Shown here: piece by piece, positions 20,503-30,001 of the stretch
How positions within the stretch are numbered: the first letter of the stretch is position 1
How the letters are laid out: every line of letters begins with the position of its first letter
Assembly (NCBI RefSeq): GCF_000348985.1
Contig: NC_035930.1
Location: 310,001 to 374,000, forward strand
Direction of reading: 5' to 3'
DNA from: Huiozyma naganishii CBS 8797
Lineage: Eukaryota > Ascomycota > Saccharomycetes > Saccharomycetales > Saccharomycetaceae
DNA length: 64,000 bases
Notes under the pieces: generated by a model
Database searches by the model: none
What the model was told of the DNA's origin: nothing
The model's input: only the letters and a program-made list of their open reading frames with translations
Made by a program: the position numbers and the translations under genes

Positions 20503-21381
20503 TGTTGTGTTTACTAGTTTTTAAACCTTGCCCTTGTGTGAAGGACCCAACCTAACAACTGTCAAAACAGTGTACGTTGTAGCGTATAGTCAGTTCTTTT
20601 AGTTTGTTTTGTTTTGTTTTGTTTTGTTTCTGAGATTCGTGAAATTCGTGTCTGAAAGAGGGGACGTTTGAAAGTGCGGGTAACGACGCCAGTTACGAGG
20701 GACGGCCGGCTGAGAGAGAAGGTAGCCGGCCACGCTGGTCAGCTCGTATCTGGTCAGCTTGTATCGGGGTATGCATCACTACATTGTAGTTTACCAGACA
20801 CAGTGTATTTGCCGGTAAAAAGTAAACTGCTGTCTTTGCCCCAGGGACGAGTAAAAGGAAGTTGCTCACACAGGAAGGGGAAGGTACACATGCAATTCCC
20901 AGCCCGGATTATCCAGACACTCGTTCTGAACCGTGAATAATGGCATAACTTGGGTATTACAACATCTCGAGGGTGAAGCCCCAATTTTTATTTTTGTAGT
21001 TAACCTTCAGCTCCAGGAGCGGGCATGCCTGTTTTTTATCCCCATTTCAGTCTCAGTGAACATCCCCAGGCCCCAGTATCACATGAACGCTACGGGATCA
21101 AACTACTCCGCGACAGTGCGGCCTCTCCCTCGCTCTGCCTTTGCCTCTCGGACGCCAAGACCCACGGTTGTGCGGCAATTTCTGTGCGATGAAGATTCTG
21201 GAAGTGGGAAAATCTCGAGATTTCTTATTACGCAATCAATGAACAAAAAAAGAAGAGAGAGGACAGGAGCTTTGAAGTGTTAAAGTGTTCAAGTGTTTGA
21301 GTATCTTGGATTATATGGTTTGATCCACCCGTTTAGAGGTTCTCCATTCACTGCTCTTCCCCCACTTTCTCTCTCCTTTGC
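20503..21381. other. HTZ1/PLB3 divergent promoter region
   Basis: About 880 bp without a supported gene. A (TTTTG)n run lies at about 20599-20627, just upstream of HTZ1. The middle is GC-richer than other spacers, with an inverted CCGGC/GCCGG cluster near 20705-20730. Confidence 0.5.
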
Positions 21382-23409
21382 ATGAATCGACAGTTTGGTG
21401 TGATAGTATTCGTGTTACTACTGAATTTTTGGACCGGGGTGTATGCCAAACCCAAGGATAAAGAAAATGCAGCCATGGACTACGCTCCCAAGAGGGTCGC
21501 CTGTGACCCTCAAATGGGGAGTCTCTTAAGAGAGGCAAACGCACTGTCTCATAATGAAACTTTGTGGTTACAGAAGAGACAGCAAGTGACCGTGCCCGCG
21601 ATGCAAGAGTTTCTGTACAGGGCCACTGCCGGTTTCGAAGATTTCGACCAGGATGCTTTTTTGGGAGAGATCTTTAGAGATACAGATAATGTCCCCCGTG
21701 TGGGGGTCGCCTTTTCTGGCGGTGGGTATAGGTCTATGCTCACCGGTGCTGGTATCCTATCTGCCATGGATATAAGGACTAGAAACTCTACGGACCACGG
21801 GCTTGGCGGGCTACTGCAGGCGACAACGTACGTCGCTGGGATATCCGGCGGTAATTGGCTTGTCGGATCTCTTGCGTGGAATAATTGGACTTCGGTTCAG
21901 TCTGTGGTTGACAACACGCACAAGGAGGACTCCATATGGGACCTGGACGACTCCATCATTGCACCTGGCGGACTGAATATCTTCAAGTCAGCGAGAAGGT
22001 GGGATCATATCTCAGATGCCATCGATGCTAAAAGGAATGCAGGGTTTGAGACTTCACTGACAGATGTATGGGGTCGTGCCCTGTCTTACCATTTTTTCCC
22101 AGACTTGAAAAGGGGAGGGATAGATTACACGTGGAGTTCACTTAGGGAGAATGAGGTTTTCAAAGAGGCACAAATGCCGTTCCCGATATCGGTTGCCGAT
22201 GGTAGGTATCCGGGATCCCGCGTTATCAACTTAAACGCTACGATCTTTGAATTCAACCCGTTTGAAATGGGGTCCTGGGATGCGACTTTGAACGCATTCA
22301 CGGACGTCAAGTACTTGGGGACAAACGTATCTGACGGTATACCTAGAGACAAGGGCAAATGTGTGGTGAATTACGATAACACAGCGTTTGTCATGGGCAC
22401 ATCGTCCACTTTATTCAACCAGTTCCTGTTAAGAATCAACTCGACCCACCTACCAAGGTTCATTCGTAAACTGGGTATTCATATTTTGAACGGTATATCG
22501 CATGACTTTAACGATATCGCGGTATACCATCCAAACCCTTTCAAAAACTCCAATTTTGTCCACTCAGATTTCACTGTCAGCATTACAGAGTCAGATTCTC
22601 TCTTTTTGGTCGATGGTGGTGAAGACGATGAAAATATTCCCTTCGTGCCGTTGATTCGACAGGACCGTAAATTGGACATCATCTTTGCGGTCGACTCTTC
22701 CGCAGACATGCCTCTACAGTGGCCAGACGGCTCCTCGCTGGTACACACTTACGAGCGGCAATTTGTCAAGCAAGGTAAAGGTATGGCATTCCCTTACGTG
22801 CCAGACACGAACACATTTGTCAACCTGGGTTTGAACAAGAGACCGACTTTTTTTGGTTGCGATGCCTCAAACTTGACAGACTTGGAATACGTCCCACCAC
22901 TGATTGTCTACTACCCAAACTCTGAACATTCTTTCAACAGTAACCAAAGCGCCTTCAAAATGTCCTACACAGAACAGCAGAGGAAGCAGATGGTTCAAAA
23001 TGGCTTTGAGATAGCCACCCGGAACAATTTTACCGATGATCCAGATTTCTTAGGGTGTATCGCATGTGCCGTCATGAGAAGGAAACAGGAGTCCCTGGGT
23101 TTAAAACTACCAGTGGAATGCGAAACCTGTTTCATCAATTACTGTTGGGACGGGACATTGGACACAACTGAATTACCACCGGAGAAACAAGATCTCCACC
23201 ACTCATTCATCCACGAACAAGGAGAAAACTTTACCGTCGAAGAGGTGGGCGATGAGATCGTCATCAACACCAACCTGCTACAAGAGGGCTCTACGTACTT
23301 GAGAGATTCGAATTCCAAGAGAGTCCAAAAGCAGTTCACCCCAGGAATAAATCTGAAGATTATCCTTCTACTGATTTGCATACTGACCTTCCTGGTCAGC
23401 CTCGTGTAG
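21382..23409 (+). CDS. PLB3: Phospholipase B, GPI-anchored
   Basis: A 675-aa secreted phospholipase B (S. cerevisiae Plb3: 686). The signal peptide is MNRQFGVIVFVLLLNFWTGV ending VYA at about residue 22. The conserved lipase segments VGVAFSGGGYRSMLTGAG (about 111-128) and YVAGISGGNWLVG (about 150-162, nucleophile Ser in GxSGG) are intact. The catalytic Asp region lies in SDFTVSITESDSLFLVDGGE and DIIFAVDSSADMP. Many N-x-S/T sites are present and the C-terminus is a hydrophobic GPI signal (KIILLLICILTFLVSLV). It deacylates phosphatidylserine and phosphatidylinositol outside the plasma membrane. Position next to HTZ1 favours the PLB3 (YOL011W) member of the family. Confidence 0.93.
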   Translation: MNRQFGVIVFVLLLNFWTGVYAKPKDKENAAMDYAPKRVACDPQMGSLLREANALSHNETLWLQKRQQVTVPAMQEFLYRATAGFEDFDQDAFLGEIFRDTDNVPRVGVAFSGGGYRSMLTGAGILSAMDIRTRNSTDHGLGGLLQATTYVAGISGGNWLVGSLAWNNWTSVQSVVDNTHKEDSIWDLDDSIIAPGGLNIFKSARRWDHISDAIDAKRNAGFETSLTDVWGRALSYHFFPDLKRGGIDYTWSSLRENEVFKEAQMPFPISVADGRYPGSRVINLNATIFEFNPFEMGSWDATLNAFTDVKYLGTNVSDGIPRDKGKCVVNYDNTAFVMGTSSTLFNQFLLRINSTHLPRFIRKLGIHILNGISHDFNDIAVYHPNPFKNSNFVHSDFTVSITESDSLFLVDGGEDDENIPFVPLIRQDRKLDIIFAVDSSADMPLQWPDGSSLVHTYERQFVKQGKGMAFPYVPDTNTFVNLGLNKRPTFFGCDASNLTDLEYVPPLIVYYPNSEHSFNSNQSAFKMSYTEQQRKQMVQNGFEIATRNNFTDDPDFLGCIACAVMRRKQESLGLKLPVECETCFINYCWDGTLDTTELPPEKQDLHHSFIHEQGENFTVEEVGDEIVINTNLLQEGSTYLRDSNSKRVQKQFTPGINLKIILLLICILTFLVSLV

Positions 23410-23578
23410 TAGAACCCATAGAACCAATTATAGGTACTTCCACTGCACTGCTCTTACTCTTCTCCACCGCGAGAACTGTCATCTTATACATTTTTATGTC
23501 ATCCCCAGCATTATATTCTTTATACGTTTCTACCTCTATTCCTCTTTAGGAATCCAAAATTATGTAGTCACGTGCCTC

Positions 23579-23656
23579 TGAAAATTTTTTTCTTTCACTT
23601 TTGACATTTCAAAATTGAAACAATAACTGAACAGTTAGTTTAAATGAGCTCATCGC
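23579..23656 (+). promoter_or_regulatory. RRPE and PAC elements upstream of RCL1
   Basis: TGAAAATTTTTT (23579-23590) fits the RRPE element. CTCATCGC (23649-23656), within GAGCTCATCGC, fits the PAC element. Both are the known pair driving ribosome-biogenesis genes, and they lie 65-145 bp upstream of RCL1. An E-box GTCACGTG (Cbf1-type) is at 23567-23574. Confidence 0.7.
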
Positions 23657-23721
23657 AACTTTTGACTTGCAACATGTAGACGCAAAATCGCAGGTTCGTC
23701 AAGAAATAACAGAAGTATTAG

Positions 23722-24822
23722 ATGTCAAACAGTAAATCGCCGTTGAGAATCTTTGAAGGACATCAAAATTTCAGGTTAAGGATTGTACTGGCGACGCTCT
23801 CTGGTATCCCCATCAAGCTTGAAAAAATACGTTCGAATGACTTGAACCCAGGTCTAAAGGACTATGAGGTTTCGTTTTTAAGGTTGATAGAGACTGTCAC
23901 TAACGGTTCAACCATTGAGATTTCGTATACCGGTACCACTCTGATTTATAGACCAGGGATCATATACGGTGGGTCGTACACTCACCAATGCCCAAACTCC
24001 AAGCCGGTCGGATATTTCATCGAGCCCATGCTGTACCTAGCTCCATTCTCAAAGAAAAAATTCTCTCTACTGTTCAAAGGTATCACAGCGTCGCATAAAG
24101 ATGCAGGTATAGACGTGCTCAAATGGGGAATGTTGCCCGTTCTTGAGAAGTTCGGTGTCAGGGAATGTGCACTACACACTTTGAAGAGGGGTTCCCCACC
24201 ACTCGGCGGCGGTGAAGTACATTTGGTTGTTGACTCCCTGATTGCGCAGCCGATAACCATGCATGAATTGGAGACACCCATAATAAGTTCCATCCGTGGC
24301 GTTGCCTACTCAACCAGGGTAAGTCCGTCACTGGTCAACAGAATGATCGACGGCGCTCAAAAAGTGCTAAAGGATGTTGGATGTACGGTCAACATCACGG
24401 CAGATGTTTGGAGAGGCGAAAACTCCGGTAAGAGTCCCGGGTGGGGGATCACCCTCTTAGCAGAGATGAAAAAAAACTGGTGTCTGTTCAGCGAATGCAT
24501 CGGTGACGCGGGTGATGTTCCAGAAGACATCGGTGCTAAGGCAGCGTATCACTTGCTAGAAGAAATCTCAAGGAGTACTGCTATTGGGAGAGGTCAGTTG
24601 CCTCTAGCGATAGTATTCATGGTTATTGGGAAGGAGGACATCGGTAGACTCAGAATAAATAAAAACCAAATCGACGAGAATTTTATTCATCTGTTGAGGG
24701 ACATCAAGAAGATTTTTGGGACTGAAGTATACTTGAAACCAGTGAACGACCCAGAGTCCGATGATTTTATTGCCACCGTGAAGGGGGTTGGTTTCACAAA
24801 TGCTAACAAAAAAATTGCATAG
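23722..24822 (+). CDS. RCL1: Rcl1, RNA cyclase-like pre-rRNA processing factor
   Basis: A 366-aa protein of the RNA 3'-phosphate cyclase-like family (S. cerevisiae: 367). It starts FEGHQNFRLRIVLATLSGIP. Family motifs include GIIYGGSYTHQCP, GYFIEPMLYLAPFSKK and KRGSPPLGGGEVH. Rcl1 proteins lack cyclase activity. They bind Bms1 and are needed for early cleavage of the 18S precursor in the nucleolus. The gene follows PLB3 in tandem, as in YOL011W-YOL010W. Confidence 0.97.
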   Translation: MSNSKSPLRIFEGHQNFRLRIVLATLSGIPIKLEKIRSNDLNPGLKDYEVSFLRLIETVTNGSTIEISYTGTTLIYRPGIIYGGSYTHQCPNSKPVGYFIEPMLYLAPFSKKKFSLLFKGITASHKDAGIDVLKWGMLPVLEKFGVRECALHTLKRGSPPLGGGEVHLVVDSLIAQPITMHELETPIISSIRGVAYSTRVSPSLVNRMIDGAQKVLKDVGCTVNITADVWRGENSGKSPGWGITLLAEMKKNWCLFSECIGDAGDVPEDIGAKAAYHLLEEISRSTAIGRGQLPLAIVFMVIGKEDIGRLRINKNQIDENFIHLLRDIKKIFGTEVYLKPVNDPESDDFIATVKGVGFTNANKKIA

Positions 24823-25035
24823 CGAATCTAGTATCTTTAACATTAATATATAGAGAGAGATAAAGGGTCATTTATTGTTTCTCCCATCCTGGAACAACAT
24901 GCGCGTTGTATATAACTATAAATCTTAATAATCTAACGTCAAGCAAACTGGTGCAGGTGCTATTTTAGTCATGAGGACGGAGGCACTTGTGGGTGGGTTT
25001 ATTCATAAGTTGTTTCTCCTCCCGAGACACGACCG

Positions 25036-26643
25036 TTAATCACGCGATGTGGGCATGTTCTCAATTTGATTCCCCAATTTTTCCCATTCATTCATGTTCA
25101 AAGCAGTGTAATCCGAATTGATGCGGACCCATGTTTTGAAGCAAGTGCTAATCAAGAATTGCGATTCTTGGAAGATGGTGAATTCGTGCAGTATGCATTC
25201 TCTGATCAGCCAGGCCCTGTTTAGCTGTTCCATTATAGATCTCTTGTCTCTTTGAATGCACAGCCGTATCTTGTCGTACTCGGTGCCGCTGGCGTCCGGT
25301 TTCCCCTTCATTGCTTCCAGCTTCCCCATATTGATCCCAATGTGTCCCTGCAGTTGTGCCACGTTATTGGTCCCCATTATCTTGTATCTTTCAAAAAGAT
25401 TCTTCAAGGAGGCAAGTATGTCTATAAATCTCCTCAGCTTTGGATGTAGTTCGACGACGCTCCCGTTAATGTGCTGTTTATTGATCTTCTCAGCCTCGGT
25501 CACATTTTGCCGAATAATGGACAAGTTATTATTGATATCTAGAATTGTCTCGTTGTCCTCCTTCGGATAGAGAACTGGAGTCATCTCGCTGAAATCGTTA
25601 ATCAGTCTTGCCATGGTGAGTTTTTCTTGATTAATTAAGTTTAGTCTTTTCTCCTGTCTCTGAATCAGTACAGAAATGCGGTGCCATATTTCTATAGTGC
25701 GGTTGATCGAGTTCGCTGCACTGTTCCACTGTTCCGCGATGTCCTTTTTCCATAGTTTCATAAAGCTTTGAGCGATCTTGCGGTCCATAAACTCGTCGGT
25801 TGTGTCGTAGTTGTCCCGCGTTTGTTTTCTCCAGTTTGAAAGATCTGTTGGGACAGTCAAAAACGTCAGCAAAAGGTCATCTTTGGCCAAAACTGGGTGA
25901 TTGACTATGAGGTTAATGAATGTGACCAGACCTTTTCTTCTTTGTAGTAGGAAAATCGGGTCCAGATTTTGTGAGCCAATTTTCTTTGGCGGCAGTTCTG
26001 GGATTAACCTAAACGGGTACCTTTTCAGCAAAACTTCTTGGAGCCACACAAAATCAGAGTACCTCCTAACCACGCTGCGATCCGTAGAGGCGTGTTCGCT
26101 GTTCGGAAGGACAATCAGGTGTGTCACTTTGTAATTAGTATGTTTGAAAAGCAGACCTTCTCTCTCCGGTATCTCTTCAATGGTGATTATGTCTGTCTTA
26201 GAAGGGTTGTATGACTTTCTTACGGAACTCACCCAGTCTGCTAAGTCTTGCTCATTAGTGGAGTCCTTCGTTTGTGTTTGCTCCAAGATCCCACCTTCCG
26301 CGTGCGCCCCATTCAACGTGGTGCCCTCGTTCTTTGCCGTCGCAGTCGTACCACCATCCGTCCAAACAGAATCTGGTTTCAGCAACACATTCTCGGACGA
26401 TTCATTGCCAAAGAGACGAGTAGTCAAATCCTCCTTTGTGGCACTTGGTGCCGGATCGCCCCCCAAGATATCTGCAAAAGTACTCGTTGTTCCTGTCCCG
26501 TTACTAGCCAATAAGGGATCAGAAACTAGACCGCCTAGTGAGCCAGAACCCCCATTATGCTGCTCAAGGCCGTTGTTGCCAAGGTTACCATTGCCGTGGG
26601 TCCGCCATGGATCTATCTCTGGGTCGACACCAAGCGTATTCAT
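25036..26643 (-). CDS. MVP1: Mvp1 sorting nexin (PX-BAR)
   Basis: A 535-aa sorting nexin (S. cerevisiae Mvp1: 511). The N-terminal 135 residues are Gly/Ser/Thr-rich and disordered. The PX domain starts at about 150 (IITIEEIPEREGLLFKHTNY) and has RRYSDFVWLQEVLLKRYP and the PI3P-binding RRKGLVTFINLIVNHP. The helical BAR-like region follows to the end (IAQSFMKLWKKDIAEQW, INKQHINGSVVELHPKL). It acts in retromer-independent recycling from endosomes to the Golgi. In S. cerevisiae it is YMR004W, in the block duplicated with YOL001-012, so its place between RCL1 and MDM12 reflects differential gene loss. Confidence 0.93.
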   Translation of the reverse strand: MNTLGVDPEIDPWRTHGNGNLGNNGLEQHNGGSGSLGGLVSDPLLASNGTGTTSTFADILGGDPAPSATKEDLTTRLFGNESSENVLLKPDSVWTDGGTTATAKNEGTTLNGAHAEGGILEQTQTKDSTNEQDLADWVSSVRKSYNPSKTDIITIEEIPEREGLLFKHTNYKVTHLIVLPNSEHASTDRSVVRRYSDFVWLQEVLLKRYPFRLIPELPPKKIGSQNLDPIFLLQRRKGLVTFINLIVNHPVLAKDDLLLTFLTVPTDLSNWRKQTRDNYDTTDEFMDRKIAQSFMKLWKKDIAEQWNSAANSINRTIEIWHRISVLIQRQEKRLNLINQEKLTMARLINDFSEMTPVLYPKEDNETILDINNNLSIIRQNVTEAEKINKQHINGSVVELHPKLRRFIDILASLKNLFERYKIMGTNNVAQLQGHIGINMGKLEAMKGKPDASGTEYDKIRLCIQRDKRSIMEQLNRAWLIRECILHEFTIFQESQFLISTCFKTWVRINSDYTALNMNEWEKLGNQIENMPTSRD

Positions 26644-26922
26644 CAGGATATGTGTGTGTATAGTGAAACAGCCAGTATTGTCGTCTATATATTTGCGTGT
26701 ACCCCCCCCAAAAATGTGAACAAGTCACTCTATTAAGGGTTCAGTAACTCACGCATTCGTCTCACTTTCAATCAATCAATCAACATTTTTTTTCTACTGT
26801 TGCAATCAATATCTTTTGAAGGCTGTGTCCGATGAGAAAGGTTGCGATGGAGAAAGTATTTAGTACATGTTGTATAAGTAATGGGTGCCGTGGGTACCAT
26901 GGGAGGTTAAAGTATTCCCAAG

Positions 26923-27729
26923 CTACTTTCCCGTATCTTGATTTTGTTCGTTTAAGTGGGTTTCACTCTTGTCGTCATCATCATCTTCATCATCATCATC
27001 TTCTTCTTCTTCATCCTCTTCGTCGTCAAATTCAAGCGTAAGCCAGCTGGGCCAGCCAATCTCCTTCCGTAAGAAATCTTTGAACTTGGTGAGGATAAAC
27101 TGTTCGAGTTTGTCGACGCTTCTGAGCGTCGTGCCGTCTTTCTTATTGACCGTGTCGTCACCGATCTCCGTTTCTATCCTCAGGTGTCGCACGATGGAGA
27201 GTCTCTCTAGCGGCGACGACGCTGGGTTCCAGTCCAGTGTTTTCCCCATTATTATGTTCTTGCTGCAATGGTCAAGGGGCGACGCGGTGAAGTCCTCGTC
27301 ATCGCCAACGTCGCACACAATGCTGAACACGACGCGCTTCCGCCGCTTCAGGTACGCAACGAGGCACAGGCAGTGCAGTTTCAGCAGGCTTATATTGATC
27401 TTGACAGGTAAAGTCATGAAGTTATTGTCTGGATAGTTTGACACGAGCGACACAGACAGGTTCAGAACCATATCTCCATTGTACTTCAGCTCGACAAGGC
27501 TCTGTACGTCCATGGCACTCGGCTCAGACTCGATAATCGTCAAGGGTGTATCGATCTCATGAAGAATCACCGCAGGCGCAACAGTTCCCAGCTGGAAATT
27601 TGTGATCTGGAGATCCTGCAAGTACGAGGGCAGCTCCACGCTCTCGAAATAGTTGTTCAGCTTGGCCCTTATTTGGGAGTTCAATGCGTTGTCATGCTGA
27701 ATCTGGTCCCAGTTGATCTCAAAGGACAT
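26923..27729 (-). CDS. MDM12: Mdm12, ERMES complex lipid-transfer subunit
   Basis: A 268-aa protein (S. cerevisiae 271) opening with the family's MSFEINWDQI. The SMP lipid-binding fold follows (SYLQDLQITNFQLGTVAPAV, INISLLKLHCLCLVAYLKRR), ending LRKEIGWPSWLTLEFDDEED. The last 30 residues are an almost pure Asp/Glu run encoded by GAT/GAA repeats, longer than usual. Mdm12 joins Mmm1 to Mdm34 and Mdm10 at ER-mitochondria contacts. It is divergent from COQ10, as in YOL009C-YOL008W. Confidence 0.96.
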   Translation of the reverse strand: MSFEINWDQIQHDNALNSQIRAKLNNYFESVELPSYLQDLQITNFQLGTVAPAVILHEIDTPLTIIESEPSAMDVQSLVELKYNGDMVLNLSVSLVSNYPDNNFMTLPVKINISLLKLHCLCLVAYLKRRKRVVFSIVCDVGDDEDFTASPLDHCSKNIIMGKTLDWNPASSPLERLSIVRHLRIETEIGDDTVNKKDGTTLRSVDKLEQFILTKFKDFLRKEIGWPSWLTLEFDDEEDEEEEDDDDEDDDDDKSETHLNEQNQDTGK

Positions 27730-27934
27730 GAGGGGGGGTAGAGAGTGCTAGTTCTACCGCTCACTCTCACTCCCTCATCGCATACTTCACTCATTTCATG
27801 TTTTTAAGCCGTTTCGTTTTTGTTGCGCTACTGCCGTTTTACAGTGAAGTGAAGAGACTCACAGAGCAGTTGACTTCAATTGGTGACTTGAGAGGGACAC
27901 GTTACGCACACTATACTGAGGTAAGTCGAGACGC

Positions 27935-28570
27935 ATGTCTCTGGTGGCCACAAGGTTGAGTTTGAAAGCTGCCAGCCCGCTATGGCGGTCCCCGAACAGA
28001 AGGTTTCTGTGGCTTCTGGGTGGCCGGGACAACAACGACAGCAGGTCAGCGAGCACGACAACGAGGGTCCAAACATACTCACTGTCAAAGACTGTCAACA
28101 ATGCGTCACCTTTACAGGTCTACGATGTTGTCTCTGAGGTGGGGAAGTATAAAGAGTTTATCCCTTACTGTGTGGAGTCCTTCGTCGATAAAAGGGACCC
28201 GCAGACCGAGAGACCGAAGCTCGCTGGGTTGCGAGTTGGCTTCAAACAGTACGACGAGAAATTTGTGTGCAATGTTGCCTGTGAGGAGGTCGAACAAGGG
28301 TCCCAGTACACCGTGGAGGCGGAATCCATATCGCATCATCTCTTTGAGGTGTTGAATTGCCGATGGACCATCAAGAAGCACCCGCGGAGGCCGAACTCGA
28401 GTCAGATGGATCTTCTGCTGAAGTTCCAGTTCAAATCAGCTCTGTACAACAGCGTATCATCGCTGTTTGCGAGAAGCGTGACGCAACTCGTGCTAAACGC
28501 CTTCGATAAAAGGGTGTTCCAAGTAATGAAGAGGGACTACAGCGCGAGGAATCAAGCTGGAGTCCAGTAG
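27935..28570 (+). CDS. COQ10: Coq10, mitochondrial coenzyme Q-binding START protein
   Basis: A 211-aa protein (S. cerevisiae 207) with an Arg-rich mitochondrial presequence (LVATRLSLKAASPLWRSP). The START-like domain has YDVVSEVGKYKEFIPYCVES, AGLRVGFKQYDEKFVCNV and LNCRWTIKKHP. The C-terminal helix follows (FARSVTQLVLNAFDKRVFQV). It binds ubiquinone and supports respiration and Q biosynthesis. It converges on CSI2. Confidence 0.95.
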   Translation: MSLVATRLSLKAASPLWRSPNRRFLWLLGGRDNNDSRSASTTTRVQTYSLSKTVNNASPLQVYDVVSEVGKYKEFIPYCVESFVDKRDPQTERPKLAGLRVGFKQYDEKFVCNVACEEVEQGSQYTVEAESISHHLFEVLNCRWTIKKHPRRPNSSQMDLLLKFQFKSALYNSVSSLFARSVTQLVLNAFDKRVFQVMKRDYSARNQAGVQ

Positions 28571-28674
28571 TCACTCAAATCCAAGTCTATCTTTTATTAA
28601 TTGATAATATAGCAGTGTCTCCGTACGTATGTAACTGTGTTTGTAAATATTCCATATTCATGCCCACAAGTTCA

Positions 28675-29436
28675 TCATTGGTCTAGCAACTCGTCTAGAT
28701 GCACACTTGCGGGTCTGAACAGTTTCCTCTCCGTAGACGGTGTTGCCGTTGATGGGATATTTATGGATGAAGGTAAAGCGAACGCGGGTTGTTGCTTACC
28801 ATGCCGCATGTCTTTGTTGCTGTTGCCGTTTCTTATCAGGTCTGTCGGCGATATGAACAAGCTGCTGTACTTCTCGTCCATGTCAAGGTCCAGATCCTCG
28901 TCCTGCCCGTTGTCAGAGTATGAAAGATTAGAAATCGAACTTGATGTTAACGAGGCGGTGTCCACTGGATTGTACGACATTTTCTCGATGTCCCTCTTGT
29001 TGTTCTCCCTCTTGGCGTTGTGCCAGGCCCTTAAATTCATCACTATCCACAGTATTAAGATCACTAGAAGAAGGGCCCCCAAACAACTGGCAAACGCAAT
29101 GTAGACTGTACCATTGAGCTGTGTGTCCCTATGTAAGTACGGCGTATTCTCTTTATTCAAGATGGCAATAGAGGAGGGTGCCGTCGAGCTAGTTGACGAG
29201 GTGTGATATGACGTGGTGCTGCTGCTGCTCGAGCTTGCCGTTATGCTTGCGCCCGAAGATGAACTCGAGCTGTTAGACGGTGTACTACTTGATGTTGAAC
29301 TTTCAGTCGTCGAAGTAGCGGATGTGCTTGTACTACTGCTGCTCGTCGTTCTTGCGGTCACCAGCTTGGGCATATCACGCCTGTAGCGGGCAAACCGTGA
29401 GTCGTGTCTATGATGTTGCTGCTTCTGTTCAGACAT
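28675..29436 (-). CDS. CSI2: Csi2-like serine-rich single-pass membrane protein
   Basis: A 253-aa protein with a Ser/Thr-rich N-terminal ectodomain (residues 30-92). Next is NTPYLHRDTQLNGTVYIAF running into one membrane helix at about 112-133. The cytosolic tail carries SLFISPTDLIRN and ends RPASVHLDELLDQ. S. cerevisiae Csi2 (YOL007C, 341 aa) is longer and is associated with the bud neck and chitin synthesis. The position after COQ10 supports the call. The same segment order recurs in the gene at 52916-54061. Confidence 0.88.
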   Translation of the reverse strand: MSEQKQQHHRHDSRFARYRRDMPKLVTARTTSSSSTSTSATSTTESSTSSSTPSNSSSSSSGASITASSSSSSTTSYHTSSTSSTAPSSIAILNKENTPYLHRDTQLNGTVYIAFASCLGALLLVILILWIVMNLRAWHNAKRENNKRDIEKMSYNPVDTASLTSSSISNLSYSDNGQDEDLDLDMDEKYSSLFISPTDLIRNGNSNKDMRHGKQQPAFALPSSINIPSTATPSTERKLFRPASVHLDELLDQ

Positions 29437-30001
29437 TGAGCCTCTATTTGGTCTGTACTATCTGTATATTCCACTCAGCCAGAGACGTTGGTTCTTTCCA
29501 GCATGCAATTGACCGAACTGTGCTCGAAGCATAGTACATATATATACATGTATGTGTGCATCGTCACAGATCAGCAGGTATACAGCACCGGACACCACCC
29601 TGCGGAGGGATGGGGGTTGGCCAAATCCAGCTGATCTCACGCATCGAGATTTCCCGTTTCTTTCTTTCTTTTGGCGTTTCGCGTTTTCGCGTTCCTTCTT
29701 TCGTAGGGGCTTCTGTTCATTGTTCTCTCGCCTCCGAGTTGTAAAAAAAGAAGACCTGATCCGTGCCCTCTAAACCCCCACAAAGACCAGATGTGGAAAC
29801 GGGGGAGGGAGGTATCCATCCTGCACAGGTTCAACTCACACACTCGTGAGGCATCCGCAGAGCTCCGCCCTTAGAGACTGCGCAGAGACTTAGAACGTAA
29901 AAAAAATATTGAATTTTTGTTGATCTCTTCTGCAAAACGTTCTTCATCGCAAGAACAGCTGCTTTACAATTCTGCTTGGAACGTGGGGAGAGAGAGAAGT
30001 T
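29437..30001. other. CSI2/YCS4 divergent promoter region
   Basis: About 565 bp without a gene. A pyrimidine-rich run (TTTCTTTCTTTC) lies near 29660. No strong regulatory motif was assigned. Confidence 0.5.

Noticed and set aside
23567..23720. Centromere at GTCACGTG upstream of RCL1.
   Set aside because: A perfect CDEI-like word but no CDEIII at the expected distance; it is better explained as a Cbf1-type E-box in a promoter with PAC and RRPE.
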